Both the position numbers and the translations under genes were made by a program. A DNA stretch of 9,165 nucleotides from assembly GCA_003243255.1 (NCBI GenBank), contig QFQM01000181.1, positions 1-9,165 of the forward strand, written 5' to 3'. The notes under the pieces are model-generated. The model did not search any database, was not told where the DNA came from, and saw only the letters and a list, made by a program, of their open reading frames with translations. The stretch is from Flavobacterium psychrophilum (GTDB taxonomy: Bacteria; Bacteroidota; Bacteroidia; Flavobacteriales; Flavobacteriaceae). Shown here in pieces: positions 1 through 6,287 of this stretch. Position 1 is the first letter of the stretch. Each line of letters begins with the position of its first letter.

Positions 1-73
1 GGGTGTAGCGTAGCCCGGTCATCGCGCCTGGTTTGGGACCAGGAGGTCGCAGGTTCGAATCCTGCCACCCCGA
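1..73 (+). tRNA. tRNA-Pro (anticodon UGG), 5' end cut by window edge
   Basis: The cloverleaf can be folded by eye. The anticodon stem CCTGG (27-31) pairs with CCAGG (39-43) around the loop TTTGGGA, giving anticodon TGG at 34-36. The T arm is GCAGG (49-53), loop TTCGAAT, CCTGC (61-65). The 3' acceptor strand CACCCCG (66-72) pairs with GGGTG at 1-5, so the first two bases (expected CG) lie before the window. The discriminator is A73. The following bases are CAA, so CCA is not encoded and must be added after transcription. It reads the CCN proline codons and is an ordinary housekeeping gene. Confidence 0.96.
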
Positions 74-74
74 C

Positions 75-105
75 AAAAAGCAGAACAGAAATGTTCTGCT
101 TTTTT
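75..105 (+). terminator. Rho-independent terminator after tRNA-Pro
   Basis: A perfect 9-bp stem AGCAGAACA (79-87) / TGTTCTGCT (92-100) closes a GAAA loop of the GNRA type. It is extended by A-tract/T-tract pairing (75-78 with 101-104) and followed by a T run. It sits two bases after the tRNA discriminator base, so it ends the tRNA transcript. Confidence 0.9.
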
Positions 106-119
106 ATTTTATAATGGTG

Positions 120-152
120 TTGTTCGGTGTCTGATGATTTTACTTACATTTA
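120..152 (+). promoter_or_regulatory. Weak candidate Bacteroidetes promoter for the esterase gene
   Basis: TTG at 120-122 and TACATTTA at 145-152 resemble the Bacteroidetes -33 (TTG) and -7 (TAnnTTTG) boxes, with a G-to-A mismatch in the last base and a spacer of 22 bp, slightly long. It would give a leader of roughly 17 nt before the TTG start at 175. Chance matches to such short boxes are common in AT-rich DNA. Confidence 0.3.
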
Positions 153-174
153 TCGTTTACTAATTTGAATACAC

Positions 175-1035
175 TTGAAATATATAATATTCTTTTTTTT
201 AGCAGCGATATCCTTAAAGGCCCAAAATCTTCAATCTAATATAATTGTTCCGGAGTCAGAACACATAGTTAAATCAACTATAAACTATAAGACATACAGG
301 TTATATGTTTCGCTTCCTGTAGATTATAATCCTGAAAACAGTTTGCGCTATCCTGTCCTGTATATACTGGATGCTAAATATAGTTATCCTATAATTTCAT
401 CTGTACATGAACTTTTGGAATATAGTGGTGATATGGGTAAAACAATTATTGTAGCTATTGGTGATGAAGATTTGTCATCAACAACATGGCACATGGGCAG
501 AACTGCTGATTATACTCCATCTAATGATCCTGTTGCTGATAGAGAGATAGCAGGTGGTGCAAATATTGAATTAAGTAAAGTTCATTCCGGTGGTGCAAAG
601 GCTTTTCTTGAAACTATTCGCAGGGATATCATACCATTTATAGAGAAAAAATATAAAACGACTAACGAGCGAGGTATCGCAGGACATTCATTAGGAGGTT
701 TATTTGCAGGTTATTGTTTACTCAATTCTCCTGATTTATTTCAAAAATATGGTGTGAGTAGCCCTTCTCTCTTCTGGAATAATAATGAAATAGTTGAGTC
801 TGAAAAGCTGTTTGCACTTAAGCATAAAAAACTTAATGGAAAGGTTTTTATATCTGTAGGTAGTCGTGAGCCTGAAGTTATGTACCCATCTATAAATTCA
901 TTCGTATCATCCCTTAAAGAACATAATTATGAGGGATTGTCTGTTACATATCAGCTGTTTGAAAATGAAACTCATGCTTCTGTTATGGCTGTTTCTATAA
1001 GTCGCATGTTACGTGTGTTGTATGGGAATTTATAG
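175..1035 (+). CDS. Secreted esterase D/enterochelin-esterase-like alpha/beta hydrolase (TTG start)
   Basis: A 286-aa protein of the putative esterase family (PF00756-like), which cleaves ester or acyl bonds; the substrate cannot be told from sequence. Residues 1-17 form a signal peptide (K2, hydrophobic IIFFFLAAIS, then LKAQ), so it is exported, probably to the periplasm. The nucleophile elbow is A169-G-H-S172-L-G-G175 with Ser172 catalytic. H267 in ETHAS is the likely catalytic His, and an acidic residue near 232-234 (SREPE) is the likely acid. Length fits the family. The start codon is TTG: an in-frame TGA at 166-168 lies just upstream, and the next in-frame ATG would remove the signal peptide and the first beta strands. 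There is no clear terminator after the stop. GC content is visibly lower than in the next gene, which hints at separate ancestry. Confidence 0.82.
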   Translation: MKYIIFFFLAAISLKAQNLQSNIIVPESEHIVKSTINYKTYRLYVSLPVDYNPENSLRYPVLYILDAKYSYPIISSVHELLEYSGDMGKTIIVAIGDEDLSSTTWHMGRTADYTPSNDPVADREIAGGANIELSKVHSGGAKAFLETIRRDIIPFIEKKYKTTNERGIAGHSLGGLFAGYCLLNSPDLFQKYGVSSPSLFWNNNEIVESEKLFALKHKKLNGKVFISVGSREPEVMYPSINSFVSSLKEHNYEGLSVTYQLFENETHASVMAVSISRMLRVLYGNL

Positions 1036-1098
1036 CATAACATCACTGTTTTAATTTTTTATTTCAATTAACGACATGCTACAAATCTTTAACGAAAC

Positions 1099-1112
1099 TA
1101 CGATATATCGTA
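1099..1112. promoter_or_regulatory. 14-bp perfect palindrome, possible operator
   Basis: TACGATATATCGTA is a perfect inverted repeat with no spacer, in the 210-bp gap between the esterase and the chloroperoxidase-like gene. Its size suits a homodimeric repressor or activator. It lies about 50 bp upstream of the weak promoter boxes at 1163-1191. Only one copy was seen, and roughly one palindrome this long is expected by chance in a window this size, so the function is speculative. Confidence 0.2.
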
Positions 1113-1162
1113 AAATAAATATGAAAGCTGTTTTTTAAAAATTTGATTATTAGTATGTTGTG

Positions 1163-1191
1163 TTGTGTGGAGCATTAATTGCTTAACTTTA
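1163..1191 (+). promoter_or_regulatory. Candidate promoter for the chloroperoxidase-like hydrolase
   Basis: TTG (1163-1165) and TAACTTTA (1184-1191) are separated by 18 bp, close to the Bacteroidetes sigma layout TTG-N(19)-TAnnTTTG, with one mismatch in the last base of the -7 box. It predicts a start of transcription near 1197 and a leader of about 50 nt, A-rich just before the ATG. Confidence 0.35.
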
Positions 1192-1245
1192 AGGGACATT
1201 TAGAAAAAATATTTTCCAATTAATAATCTAATAAATCTTAAAGAC

Positions 1246-2064
1246 ATGAGTACAATTAAACTTAAAGACGGAACTGAATTTTATTACAAAGACTGGGGAA
1301 AAGGCCAGCCAATTGTTTTTCATCACGGATGGCCACTATCAGGCGACGACTGGGATGCGCAAATGATGTTTTTCCTGAAACAGGGATACAGGGTTATTGC
1401 TCACGACCGTAGAGGTCATGGCCGTTCGGGGCAAAGCGCTGAAGGAAACAATATGGATACTTACGCAGCAGATATTGCTGAGCTTACAGCTGCTCTGGAC
1501 CTCAAGGATGCTATTCACGTAGGGCATTCAACAGGAGGGGGAGAGGTTATCCGTTATGCTGCTAAATATGGTAAAGGACGTATTGCCAAAGCGGTTATAA
1601 TAAGTGCTGTTCCTCCAATCATGTTGCAGAGCGAAAGCAACCCTGAAGGTATTCCGTTAAATGTTTTTGATGAGATCCGTAAAGGAACTGCTTTTACAAA
1701 ATCGTCTTATTTTTATGATTTCCCTATTCCTTTTTACGGCTGGAACCGCGAAGGTGCAAAAGTAGATGAAGGTATCCGTCACAACTGGTGGCGTCAGGGA
1801 ATGATGGGGTCAGTATTGGCTCATCATGACGGAATAAAAGCATTCTCTGAGTCTGATTTCAGGGAAGATCTTCAAAGCCTTGATATTCCTGTATTAGTGC
1901 TTCACGGTGAGGATGACCAGATAGTACCTGCACATCAGGCACCAAAATCGGCAGCATTACTTAAAAATTCTAAATTGATTACTTATCCCGGATTCCCTCA
2001 CGGTATGCCAACTACCGAGGCAGAAACCATCAACAAAGATATTCTTGAGTTTATCAGGTCTTAA
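1246..2064 (+). CDS. Cytosolic alpha/beta hydrolase, non-heme chloroperoxidase / arylesterase type
   Basis: A 272-aa protein of the cofactor-free haloperoxidase/arylesterase family. Members are serine hydrolases that cleave small esters or lactones, and some form peracids from carboxylic acid and H2O2. The catalytic triad is clear: S95 in GHSTGGG (93-99), D224 in GEDDQIVP (221-228) and H252 in FPHG. The oxyanion-hole segment is HHGWPLSGDDWD (26-37), followed by DRRGHGRS (54-61). Length and triad positions are almost the same as in Pseudomonas fluorescens arylesterase (about 271 aa). There is no signal peptide, so the protein is cytosolic. The ATG at 1246 gives the standard N-terminus (STIKLKDGTEFYYKDWG). 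It is probably monocistronic, since a terminator follows 19 bp after the stop. The exact physiological substrate is unknown. Confidence 0.93.
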   Translation: MSTIKLKDGTEFYYKDWGKGQPIVFHHGWPLSGDDWDAQMMFFLKQGYRVIAHDRRGHGRSGQSAEGNNMDTYAADIAELTAALDLKDAIHVGHSTGGGEVIRYAAKYGKGRIAKAVIISAVPPIMLQSESNPEGIPLNVFDEIRKGTAFTKSSYFYDFPIPFYGWNREGAKVDEGIRHNWWRQGMMGSVLAHHDGIKAFSESDFREDLQSLDIPVLVLHGEDDQIVPAHQAPKSAALLKNSKLITYPGFPHGMPTTEAETINKDILEFIRS

Positions 2065-2083
2065 ATTCGAATTTATTGAAACT

Positions 2084-2110
2084 AAAAGCCGGGCATATTG
2101 TCCGGCTTTT
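2084..2110 (+). terminator. Rho-independent terminator after the chloroperoxidase-like gene
   Basis: The stem AAAAGCCGG (2084-2092) pairs with CCGGCTTTT (2102-2110). Three inner pairs (G-U wobble, C-G, A-U) bring it to 12 bp around a TAT loop, followed by CTATTTTT. Its presence argues against starting the next gene at the upstream TTG (2076), which would place this hairpin inside the coding region. Confidence 0.85.
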
Positions 2111-2123
2111 CTATTTTTGGTTT

Positions 2124-2870
2124 ATGGAAGAACAGAATTCGGAAACAAGACGAAACAGAGGCAAGAGCTCGGAAGATATAACATTGTTTGCTTCATCTCA
2201 AGAGCAGACTAAACTGGAAGAAGCATTAAAAGACATGTATTATTTGCTGAGCAGGGGATATCCTGTAAAATCTTCGTTAGCATTAGCAGCTAACCGTTAC
2301 AGACTTAAAACGCGCCAGCTTTTGGCGTTACAGGGTATGTCGTGTTCAAAGAATGAATCGGAACTCAGGAAAGCAAAGGAAATTGCCGGCAACGGTCTAA
2401 AAGGAAAGACAGTTTATCTGGATGGTTTTAATGTTTTGATATTATTGGAAACATTGCTCTCCGGAGGTTATATTTTTAAAGGTCTTGATGGTTGTTACAG
2501 GGATATATCGTCAGTGCACGGTACTTACAGAAAGGTAAACCAGACGGAAACCGGACTTGTTATGATTGGCGAATTGTTTAAAAAATTTGATGCAGAAAAA
2601 GTGATCTGGATATTTGATACGCCGGTATCTAATAGCGGAAAGCTAAAAGTGCTTTGTTATGAGATCGCTGAAAAAAACGGCTTTAAATGGGATTGCTATC
2701 TTGAAAATTCCCCGGATAAATACCTGGTGCAGGAGCCCAGGCTGGTTTGCAGTTCTGATGCCTGGATACTTAATGAATGCTCCGAATGGTTCAACCTTGG
2801 TGCTTGTATTATCAGGACATTTTTAGAGGAGAATCACAATTCTGAAAATATAATTGGCTTTAGTATATAA
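2124..2870 (+). CDS. DUF434-family protein with NYN/PIN-nuclease-like C-terminal domain
   Basis: A 248-aa protein recognised as DUF434-type, a family found in archaea and Bacteroidetes with no established role that I know of. Residues 1-25 are polar and variable. Residues 30-75 hold the helical DUF434 part (MYYLLSRGYPVKSSLALAANR, then YRLKTRQLLALQGMSCS), which looks able to bind nucleic acid or protein. Residues 96-232 resemble a Rossmann-like NYN/PIN nuclease: a strand ending Y-L-D100-G-F-N103 (compare DGxN of NYN RNases), then D122 and D127, a strand W-I-F-D165, and C-S-S-D212-A-W near the end. These acids could bind a divalent metal. The reading frame extends upstream to a TTG at 2076, but that segment contains a terminator hairpin, so the ATG at 2124 is chosen. 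There is no signal peptide; it is cytosolic. No terminator follows it. Confidence 0.8.
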   Translation: MEEQNSETRRNRGKSSEDITLFASSQEQTKLEEALKDMYYLLSRGYPVKSSLALAANRYRLKTRQLLALQGMSCSKNESELRKAKEIAGNGLKGKTVYLDGFNVLILLETLLSGGYIFKGLDGCYRDISSVHGTYRKVNQTETGLVMIGELFKKFDAEKVIWIFDTPVSNSGKLKVLCYEIAEKNGFKWDCYLENSPDKYLVQEPRLVCSSDAWILNECSEWFNLGACIIRTFLEENHNSENIIGFSI

Positions 2871-3018
2871 AGAGTGGTTAGCTATAGAAATGTGTTTTTA
2901 CTTTATGTCGTTAAAAATAAAATTATATTCAGATTTATATTATTGATTTTCAGTGTTTTGTTTTTAAGGTGTTGTTTTTGGTTTTTATGAATAAATCAAC
3001 TCATTAAAAATATATAAT

Positions 3019-3810
3019 ATGAAAACAACAGATCTTATCAAACAACTAAAAAGGATCTTTTTAGTAACAACAGTGGTTTTAAGTGTCTTATTTACTACTG
3101 ATATGGTGGCACAAACTAAAAACAAAGTAAAAAATATTGTACTGGTGCATGGTGCTTTTGCAGATGGTTCAGGATACAAAGGTGTTTACGACATTCTTGT
3201 TAAGCAGGGGTACAATGTTAGTGTAGTTCAAAATCCGCTGACTTCTTTAAAAGATGACGTAGCGGCGGCAAACAGAATTATAGACAAACAGGATGGTCCT
3301 GTAATTCTTGTTGGACATTCATGGGGTGGAACAGTAATTACCCAGGCAGGGAATAATCCTAAAGTTGTTGGATTGGTGTATATAGCGGCATTTGCACCGG
3401 ATAAAGGTGAAGATACGTTGCAGTGGGTAATGTCACTTCCTCCAGCACCTGAAAATGGTATCCTGCCTCCGGATGCAAACGGAATGGTGTATTTCGACAA
3501 AGCTAAGTTTCATGCAGGTTTCGCAGCCGATGTAAGTGCTGACCTTGCAGGGTTTATGTATGCATCACAAGGGCCAATAGCCGGACAATGTTTTGCTGAT
3601 AAAGTAGAGGCCGCAGCTTTTAGGAGCAAACCGGCTTATGGTATTGTTGCTACTGAAGATAAAGCCATTAATCCCGAGATACAGCGTAATATGTACAAGC
3701 GCGCCAATATGAAAGTGACAGAGATTAAAGGAAGCCACGCGGTTTTTATTTCTCAGCCTGCAAAAGTTGCTAACGTAATTATAACTGCTGCTACAAGTAT
3801 TACAAAATAA
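3019..3810 (+). CDS. Secreted alpha/beta hydrolase of the pyrethroid-hydrolase/EstC-like type
   Basis: A 263-aa serine hydrolase. Residues 1-32 are an N-terminal export signal: basic KQLKR (8-12), hydrophobic FLVTTVVLSVLF (14-25), then DMVAQ. The mature part opens with the strand IVLVHGAFADGSG (40-52), the oxyanion-loop motif of this family. The nucleophile elbow is V98-G-H-S101-W-G-G104, followed by VITQAG. D214 in ATEDKAI and H240 in KGSHAVFIS complete the triad. A cap region lies around 127-200 (FAPDKGEDTLQW through CFADKV). Such proteins are widespread in proteobacteria and actinobacteria, often as esterases of small or xenobiotic esters; the substrate is unknown here. The 148-bp upstream gap has T/G-rich DNA (about 2954-2987) and no convincing promoter box. 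A terminator follows 21 bp after the stop. Confidence 0.92.
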   Translation: MKTTDLIKQLKRIFLVTTVVLSVLFTTDMVAQTKNKVKNIVLVHGAFADGSGYKGVYDILVKQGYNVSVVQNPLTSLKDDVAAANRIIDKQDGPVILVGHSWGGTVITQAGNNPKVVGLVYIAAFAPDKGEDTLQWVMSLPPAPENGILPPDANGMVYFDKAKFHAGFAADVSADLAGFMYASQGPIAGQCFADKVEAAAFRSKPAYGIVATEDKAINPEIQRNMYKRANMKVTEIKGSHAVFISQPAKVANVIITAATSITK

Positions 3811-3831
3811 TATTAGCGATAATTATATCAG

Positions 3832-3861
3832 AAGCATCCGTCTTTGGGCGGATGCTTTTTT
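3832..3861 (+). terminator. Rho-independent terminator after the secreted hydrolase
   Basis: AAGCATCCG (3832-3840) pairs with CGGATGCTT (3849-3857). Inner T-G and C-G pairs leave a TTTG loop, and a run of T residues follows (3856-3861). It isolates the 3019 hydrolase gene from the beta-lactamase-fold gene downstream. Confidence 0.92.
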
Positions 3862-3953
3862 ATTATAAGAAGGATAGTTTTATATTTATATCAGGGTATC
3901 TTTACTGTAACGTTTAGCAATAAAAAAGGTCTTTAAGGTAAACAGACAGCAAG

Positions 3954-5339
3954 ATGAAAAATAAATTCTCATGTTTAGTAATTTCCTGTTTCCTGCTTTT
4001 ATCAGTATTTGTGGCAGGACAGAATAAAGTTGCATTAATTGATTCTTTATTTACACAGGCACATAGGATAGGTGTTTTTAACGGTAATGTGCTTGTAGTG
4101 GAGACCAACAAAGAAATTTATCGTAATGCTATGGGTTATGCTGATGCATCGCGAAAGATCATGCTTACGGATAAATACCGTTTTCAGATCGGGTCAATTG
4201 CCAAGGAATTCAACGCAGTAGCGATCATGATGCTTCAGGAACAGGGAAAACTAAAGACAGATGATAAAATTTCCCTTTACCTGCCTGATTTGCCAGATTG
4301 GGCAAAAACGGTAAGTATCAAAAACCTGCTTCAATATACAAGCGGTATTCCAAACCTTGATTTTGGAATGATAAAAAGTGATACAGAGGCCAGAGTTGCA
4401 GTCAGAAATATTACCAAACTTGATTTTGAAGCCGGTACTGCCTATGCTTACAACAATACCAATGTGTTTTTGCAGCGAGAGATCGTGGCGAAAGTGAGTG
4501 GTATTTCATTTCGTGATTTCGTATCGCAAAAAATGCTGAAGCCTTTGGCTATGAAATCATCGTTAACAGATCCTGATGAAACGACTCCCCTGATGGCAAA
4601 AGCTTATGATGATAATTATATTCAATCGCCATTGTCACCGCCTTTTTCGGGATGGACTGTGGTAACGCTCGATGATTTTTATAAATGGGAAAAAGGTCTT
4701 GAAGCATTCAAACTTATTGGAGTATCATCCGTGAAGGAAATACTCATTCCGGCTGTTACGAATAAGCAAAGCGGACTTGGTGGAGGAACTATTGAGAACG
4801 GAAAGATTATAACGCATATTCACGATGGTAGTAATTATAAATTTCAGGCACTGCTTACTGCAAATACATTAAAAGGCAGAACAATCATACTCATGACCAA
4901 TAATAAGCAGAACAATCTTTACGATATCAATGCTGCTATTGAAAACATATTGGAGGGGAAGCCTTTCCTTCAGCCGAAAAAACCACTTCAAACGGCACTT
5001 TTTAATAAAATTGAAGGCAATAGCGGCAAACAGTTATTAGAATATTACAGTTTCCTTAAAGAGAAATATCCTAATGATTATGATTTCAGCAATGAATCAG
5101 CCCTAAATGCTTTTGGGTATGAATTGTTGCGTAGCGGCAGGTTTGATGATGCTATCCTTATTTTTGAATACAATACTAAATTGTTCCCTCAATCAGGAAA
5201 TGTATATGACAGCCTTGGCGAAGCCTACTATAGTAAAGGCGATAAAGGCAATTCTCTGGTTAATTATAAACGTGCCTATGAGTTAGATCCATCTAATTCC
5301 GGAGCAAAGGAAAAGATTGATGAATTGAGTAAAAAATAA
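3954..5339 (+). CDS. Secreted serine hydrolase (class C beta-lactamase fold) with C-terminal TPR region
   Basis: A 461-aa protein. Residues 1-23 are a signal peptide ending VAGQ. Residues 26-335 are a beta-lactamase/penicillin-binding-protein-like serine hydrolase (PF00144): the S-x-x-K pair is S81-I-A-K84 in QIGSIAKEF, the Y-x-N motif is Y166-N-N168 in AYNNTN, and the KTG-like box is H290-D-G292. These place it with esterase, D-aminopeptidase and carboxypeptidase relatives rather than true beta-lactamases. The conserved LLQYTSGIPNL (125-135) is also present. Residues about 382-457 form two TPR-like helical pairs (GYELLRSGRFDDAILIFE; then VYDSLGEAYYSKGDKGNSL), a common C-terminal addition in Bacteroidetes that probably binds a partner or helps folding. 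The leader is A-rich (3925-3953), and TATCTTTA at 3897-3904 is a weak -7 box. Substrate unknown. Confidence 0.93.
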   Translation: MKNKFSCLVISCFLLLSVFVAGQNKVALIDSLFTQAHRIGVFNGNVLVVETNKEIYRNAMGYADASRKIMLTDKYRFQIGSIAKEFNAVAIMMLQEQGKLKTDDKISLYLPDLPDWAKTVSIKNLLQYTSGIPNLDFGMIKSDTEARVAVRNITKLDFEAGTAYAYNNTNVFLQREIVAKVSGISFRDFVSQKMLKPLAMKSSLTDPDETTPLMAKAYDDNYIQSPLSPPFSGWTVVTLDDFYKWEKGLEAFKLIGVSSVKEILIPAVTNKQSGLGGGTIENGKIITHIHDGSNYKFQALLTANTLKGRTIILMTNNKQNNLYDINAAIENILEGKPFLQPKKPLQTALFNKIEGNSGKQLLEYYSFLKEKYPNDYDFSNESALNAFGYELLRSGRFDDAILIFEYNTKLFPQSGNVYDSLGEAYYSKGDKGNSLVNYKRAYELDPSNSGAKEKIDELSKK

Positions 5340-5366
5340 AAAGCCGGACTAAAAGTCCGGCTTTTT
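5338..5366. terminator. Bidirectional terminator between convergent genes
   Basis: A perfect hairpin: AAAGCCGGACT (5340-5350), loop AAA, AGTCCGGCTTT (5354-5364). It has a T run on the + side (5362-5366, then more T) and an A run on the other side (5331-5336, 5338-5342), which becomes a U tract on the - strand. It therefore serves both the serine hydrolase on + and the GIN gene on -. It overlaps the last base or two of the serine hydrolase stop codon. Confidence 0.92.
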
Positions 5367-5386
5367 ATTTTTTATCGAAAGGTAAA

Positions 5387-6223
5387 TTACATCTCTTTCT
5401 TATACAATACTGCGCTGTCTGCAAAATTGGTAACCTGTACTTTAGGCTTTCCAAAAAGCTCAATCTCGGCTTTGCCTGATGCAGCAATTGTAATATTCTC
5501 TAATGCATTAATATTACAGTGCGTATAACTTTCGGCTATAAGTTCCAGGTTTTTCACAGTGAACTTTTTACCTGTAAACGAAGCATTATTATCTACACGT
5601 ATTTTACCTTCGGCAGCATCTCCTTCAATAACGGCTACCGTCTTTTGGTAAAGGTCAAGTTTGGCGCTCATACTCGCGGCAATAAGTGCTTTCAATTGTG
5701 CATTTTTGCTTAGTTCTACCGTAACATTGTCACCCTGAAAGTTCAATTCGGCAGATGTTTTGTCATTCATTATCAGCGTGAAATTTTTTGATTTCACATT
5801 CAGGTACGATTTTGAATGATCAAGGTTCTTTATGGTGATGTTTTCAAGCTGCAAATCGGCCAGTGAGTTTATTGTAGCCTCATTTTTAGCAGTGATGTTT
5901 TTAAGATTATCAGTATAGGTAACACGGATGCTTACTTTTTTTGCGTTTGTTATTTCTTTATCGGTATAAATGCGCAGGGTAGTGCCGTTCAGTTCTGATT
6001 TTATGGTTTCATGAAGGTTGTCGTCGGCTTCAATCTCAAGGCTTTGTGTGCCGCCTTTTGATAAAAAGATTTCAATGTTGTCTTCTATTTCAAGGGTTTC
6101 AAAATTCTCAACTTCTTTTTGGGTAACCGTTACAACTTTTGAACCTTTGATTTTTTCTTTTTTCTGTGCGAAGGTAATAGACGTAAAAAAGACTGCCAGC
6201 AATAGCAGGAATACTTTTTTCAT
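5387..6223 (-). CDS. Secreted GIN-domain (DUF2807) protein, non-lipidated paralogue
   Basis: A 278-aa protein with a signal peptide at residues 1-20 (MKKVFLLLLAVFF, cleavage after TFAQ). The mature protein starts with a basic stretch (KKEKIKGSK) and then the start of a DUF2807/head-GIN domain: FETLEIEDNIEIFL (41-54), SLEIEADDNLHETI (61-74) and LRIYTD (83-88). About 100-275 are repeated short beta strands separated by polar turns, as expected for a beta-solenoid. The family's function is not firmly known; it is called a putative adhesin head domain and is thought to sit in the periplasm or on the surface. There is no lipobox, unlike its paralogue at 6837-7568, and few SSG turns. The ATG at 6223 gives a normal signal peptide, and a TAnnTTTG box lies about 26 bp upstream. 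The gene ends at the shared bidirectional terminator. Confidence 0.88.
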   Translation of the reverse strand: MKKVFLLLLAVFFTSITFAQKKEKIKGSKVVTVTQKEVENFETLEIEDNIEIFLSKGGTQSLEIEADDNLHETIKSELNGTTLRIYTDKEITNAKKVSIRVTYTDNLKNITAKNEATINSLADLQLENITIKNLDHSKSYLNVKSKNFTLIMNDKTSAELNFQGDNVTVELSKNAQLKALIAASMSAKLDLYQKTVAVIEGDAAEGKIRVDNNASFTGKKFTVKNLELIAESYTHCNINALENITIAASGKAEIELFGKPKVQVTNFADSAVLYKKEM

Positions 6224-6248
6224 GGTATTTCATTTTTATTGGTTATCG

Positions 6249-6256
6249 CAAATATA
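6249..6256 (-). promoter_or_regulatory. -7 box (TATATTTG) upstream of the second GIN gene
   Basis: Read on the minus strand, TATATTTG is an exact match to the Bacteroidetes -7 consensus TAnnTTTG. It would start transcription near 6242, about 20 nt before the ATG at 6223. No TTG is seen at the proper -33 distance because that space is taken by the terminator stem of the upstream gene. Confidence 0.45.
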
Positions 6257-6257
6257 T

Positions 6258-6287
6258 AAAAAAACACCGGTGAAGTCCCGGTGTTTT
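6258..6287 (-). terminator. Rho-independent terminator after the NTF2-like gene
   Basis: On the minus strand AAAACACCGG (6287-6278) pairs with CCGGTGTTTT (6270-6261) around a 7-base loop, with a run of seven T residues (6264-6258). It lies 18 bases after the NTF2-like stop and directly abuts the -7 box of the next gene. Confidence 0.88.

Noticed and set aside
2066..2074. ATTCGAAT near 2066 as a tRNA T-loop/attachment-site remnant
   Set aside because: Only the short T-loop sequence matches; the flanks do not match the tRNA 3' end, so it is chance.
2112..2119. TATTTTTG, an exact TAnnTTTG match before the DUF434 gene
   Set aside because: It lies four bases before the ATG, is part of the terminator T tract, and has no TTG at the proper -33 distance; not listed as a promoter.
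2954..2987. T/G-rich stretch upstream of the 3019 hydrolase as a repeat or structured RNA
   Set aside because: The tract is low-complexity without a consistent repeat unit or a stable hairpin.
3228..3500. 90-codon open frame on the - strand
   Set aside because: It lies wholly inside the 3019 hydrolase on the opposite strand, has no family resemblance, and the host gene has clear catalytic motifs.
3954..5339. True beta-lactamase conferring antibiotic resistance
   Set aside because: The SxxK/YxN/HxG set and TPR tail fit the broad serine-hydrolase group found throughout Bacteroidetes; nothing specific to known class C beta-lactamases was seen.
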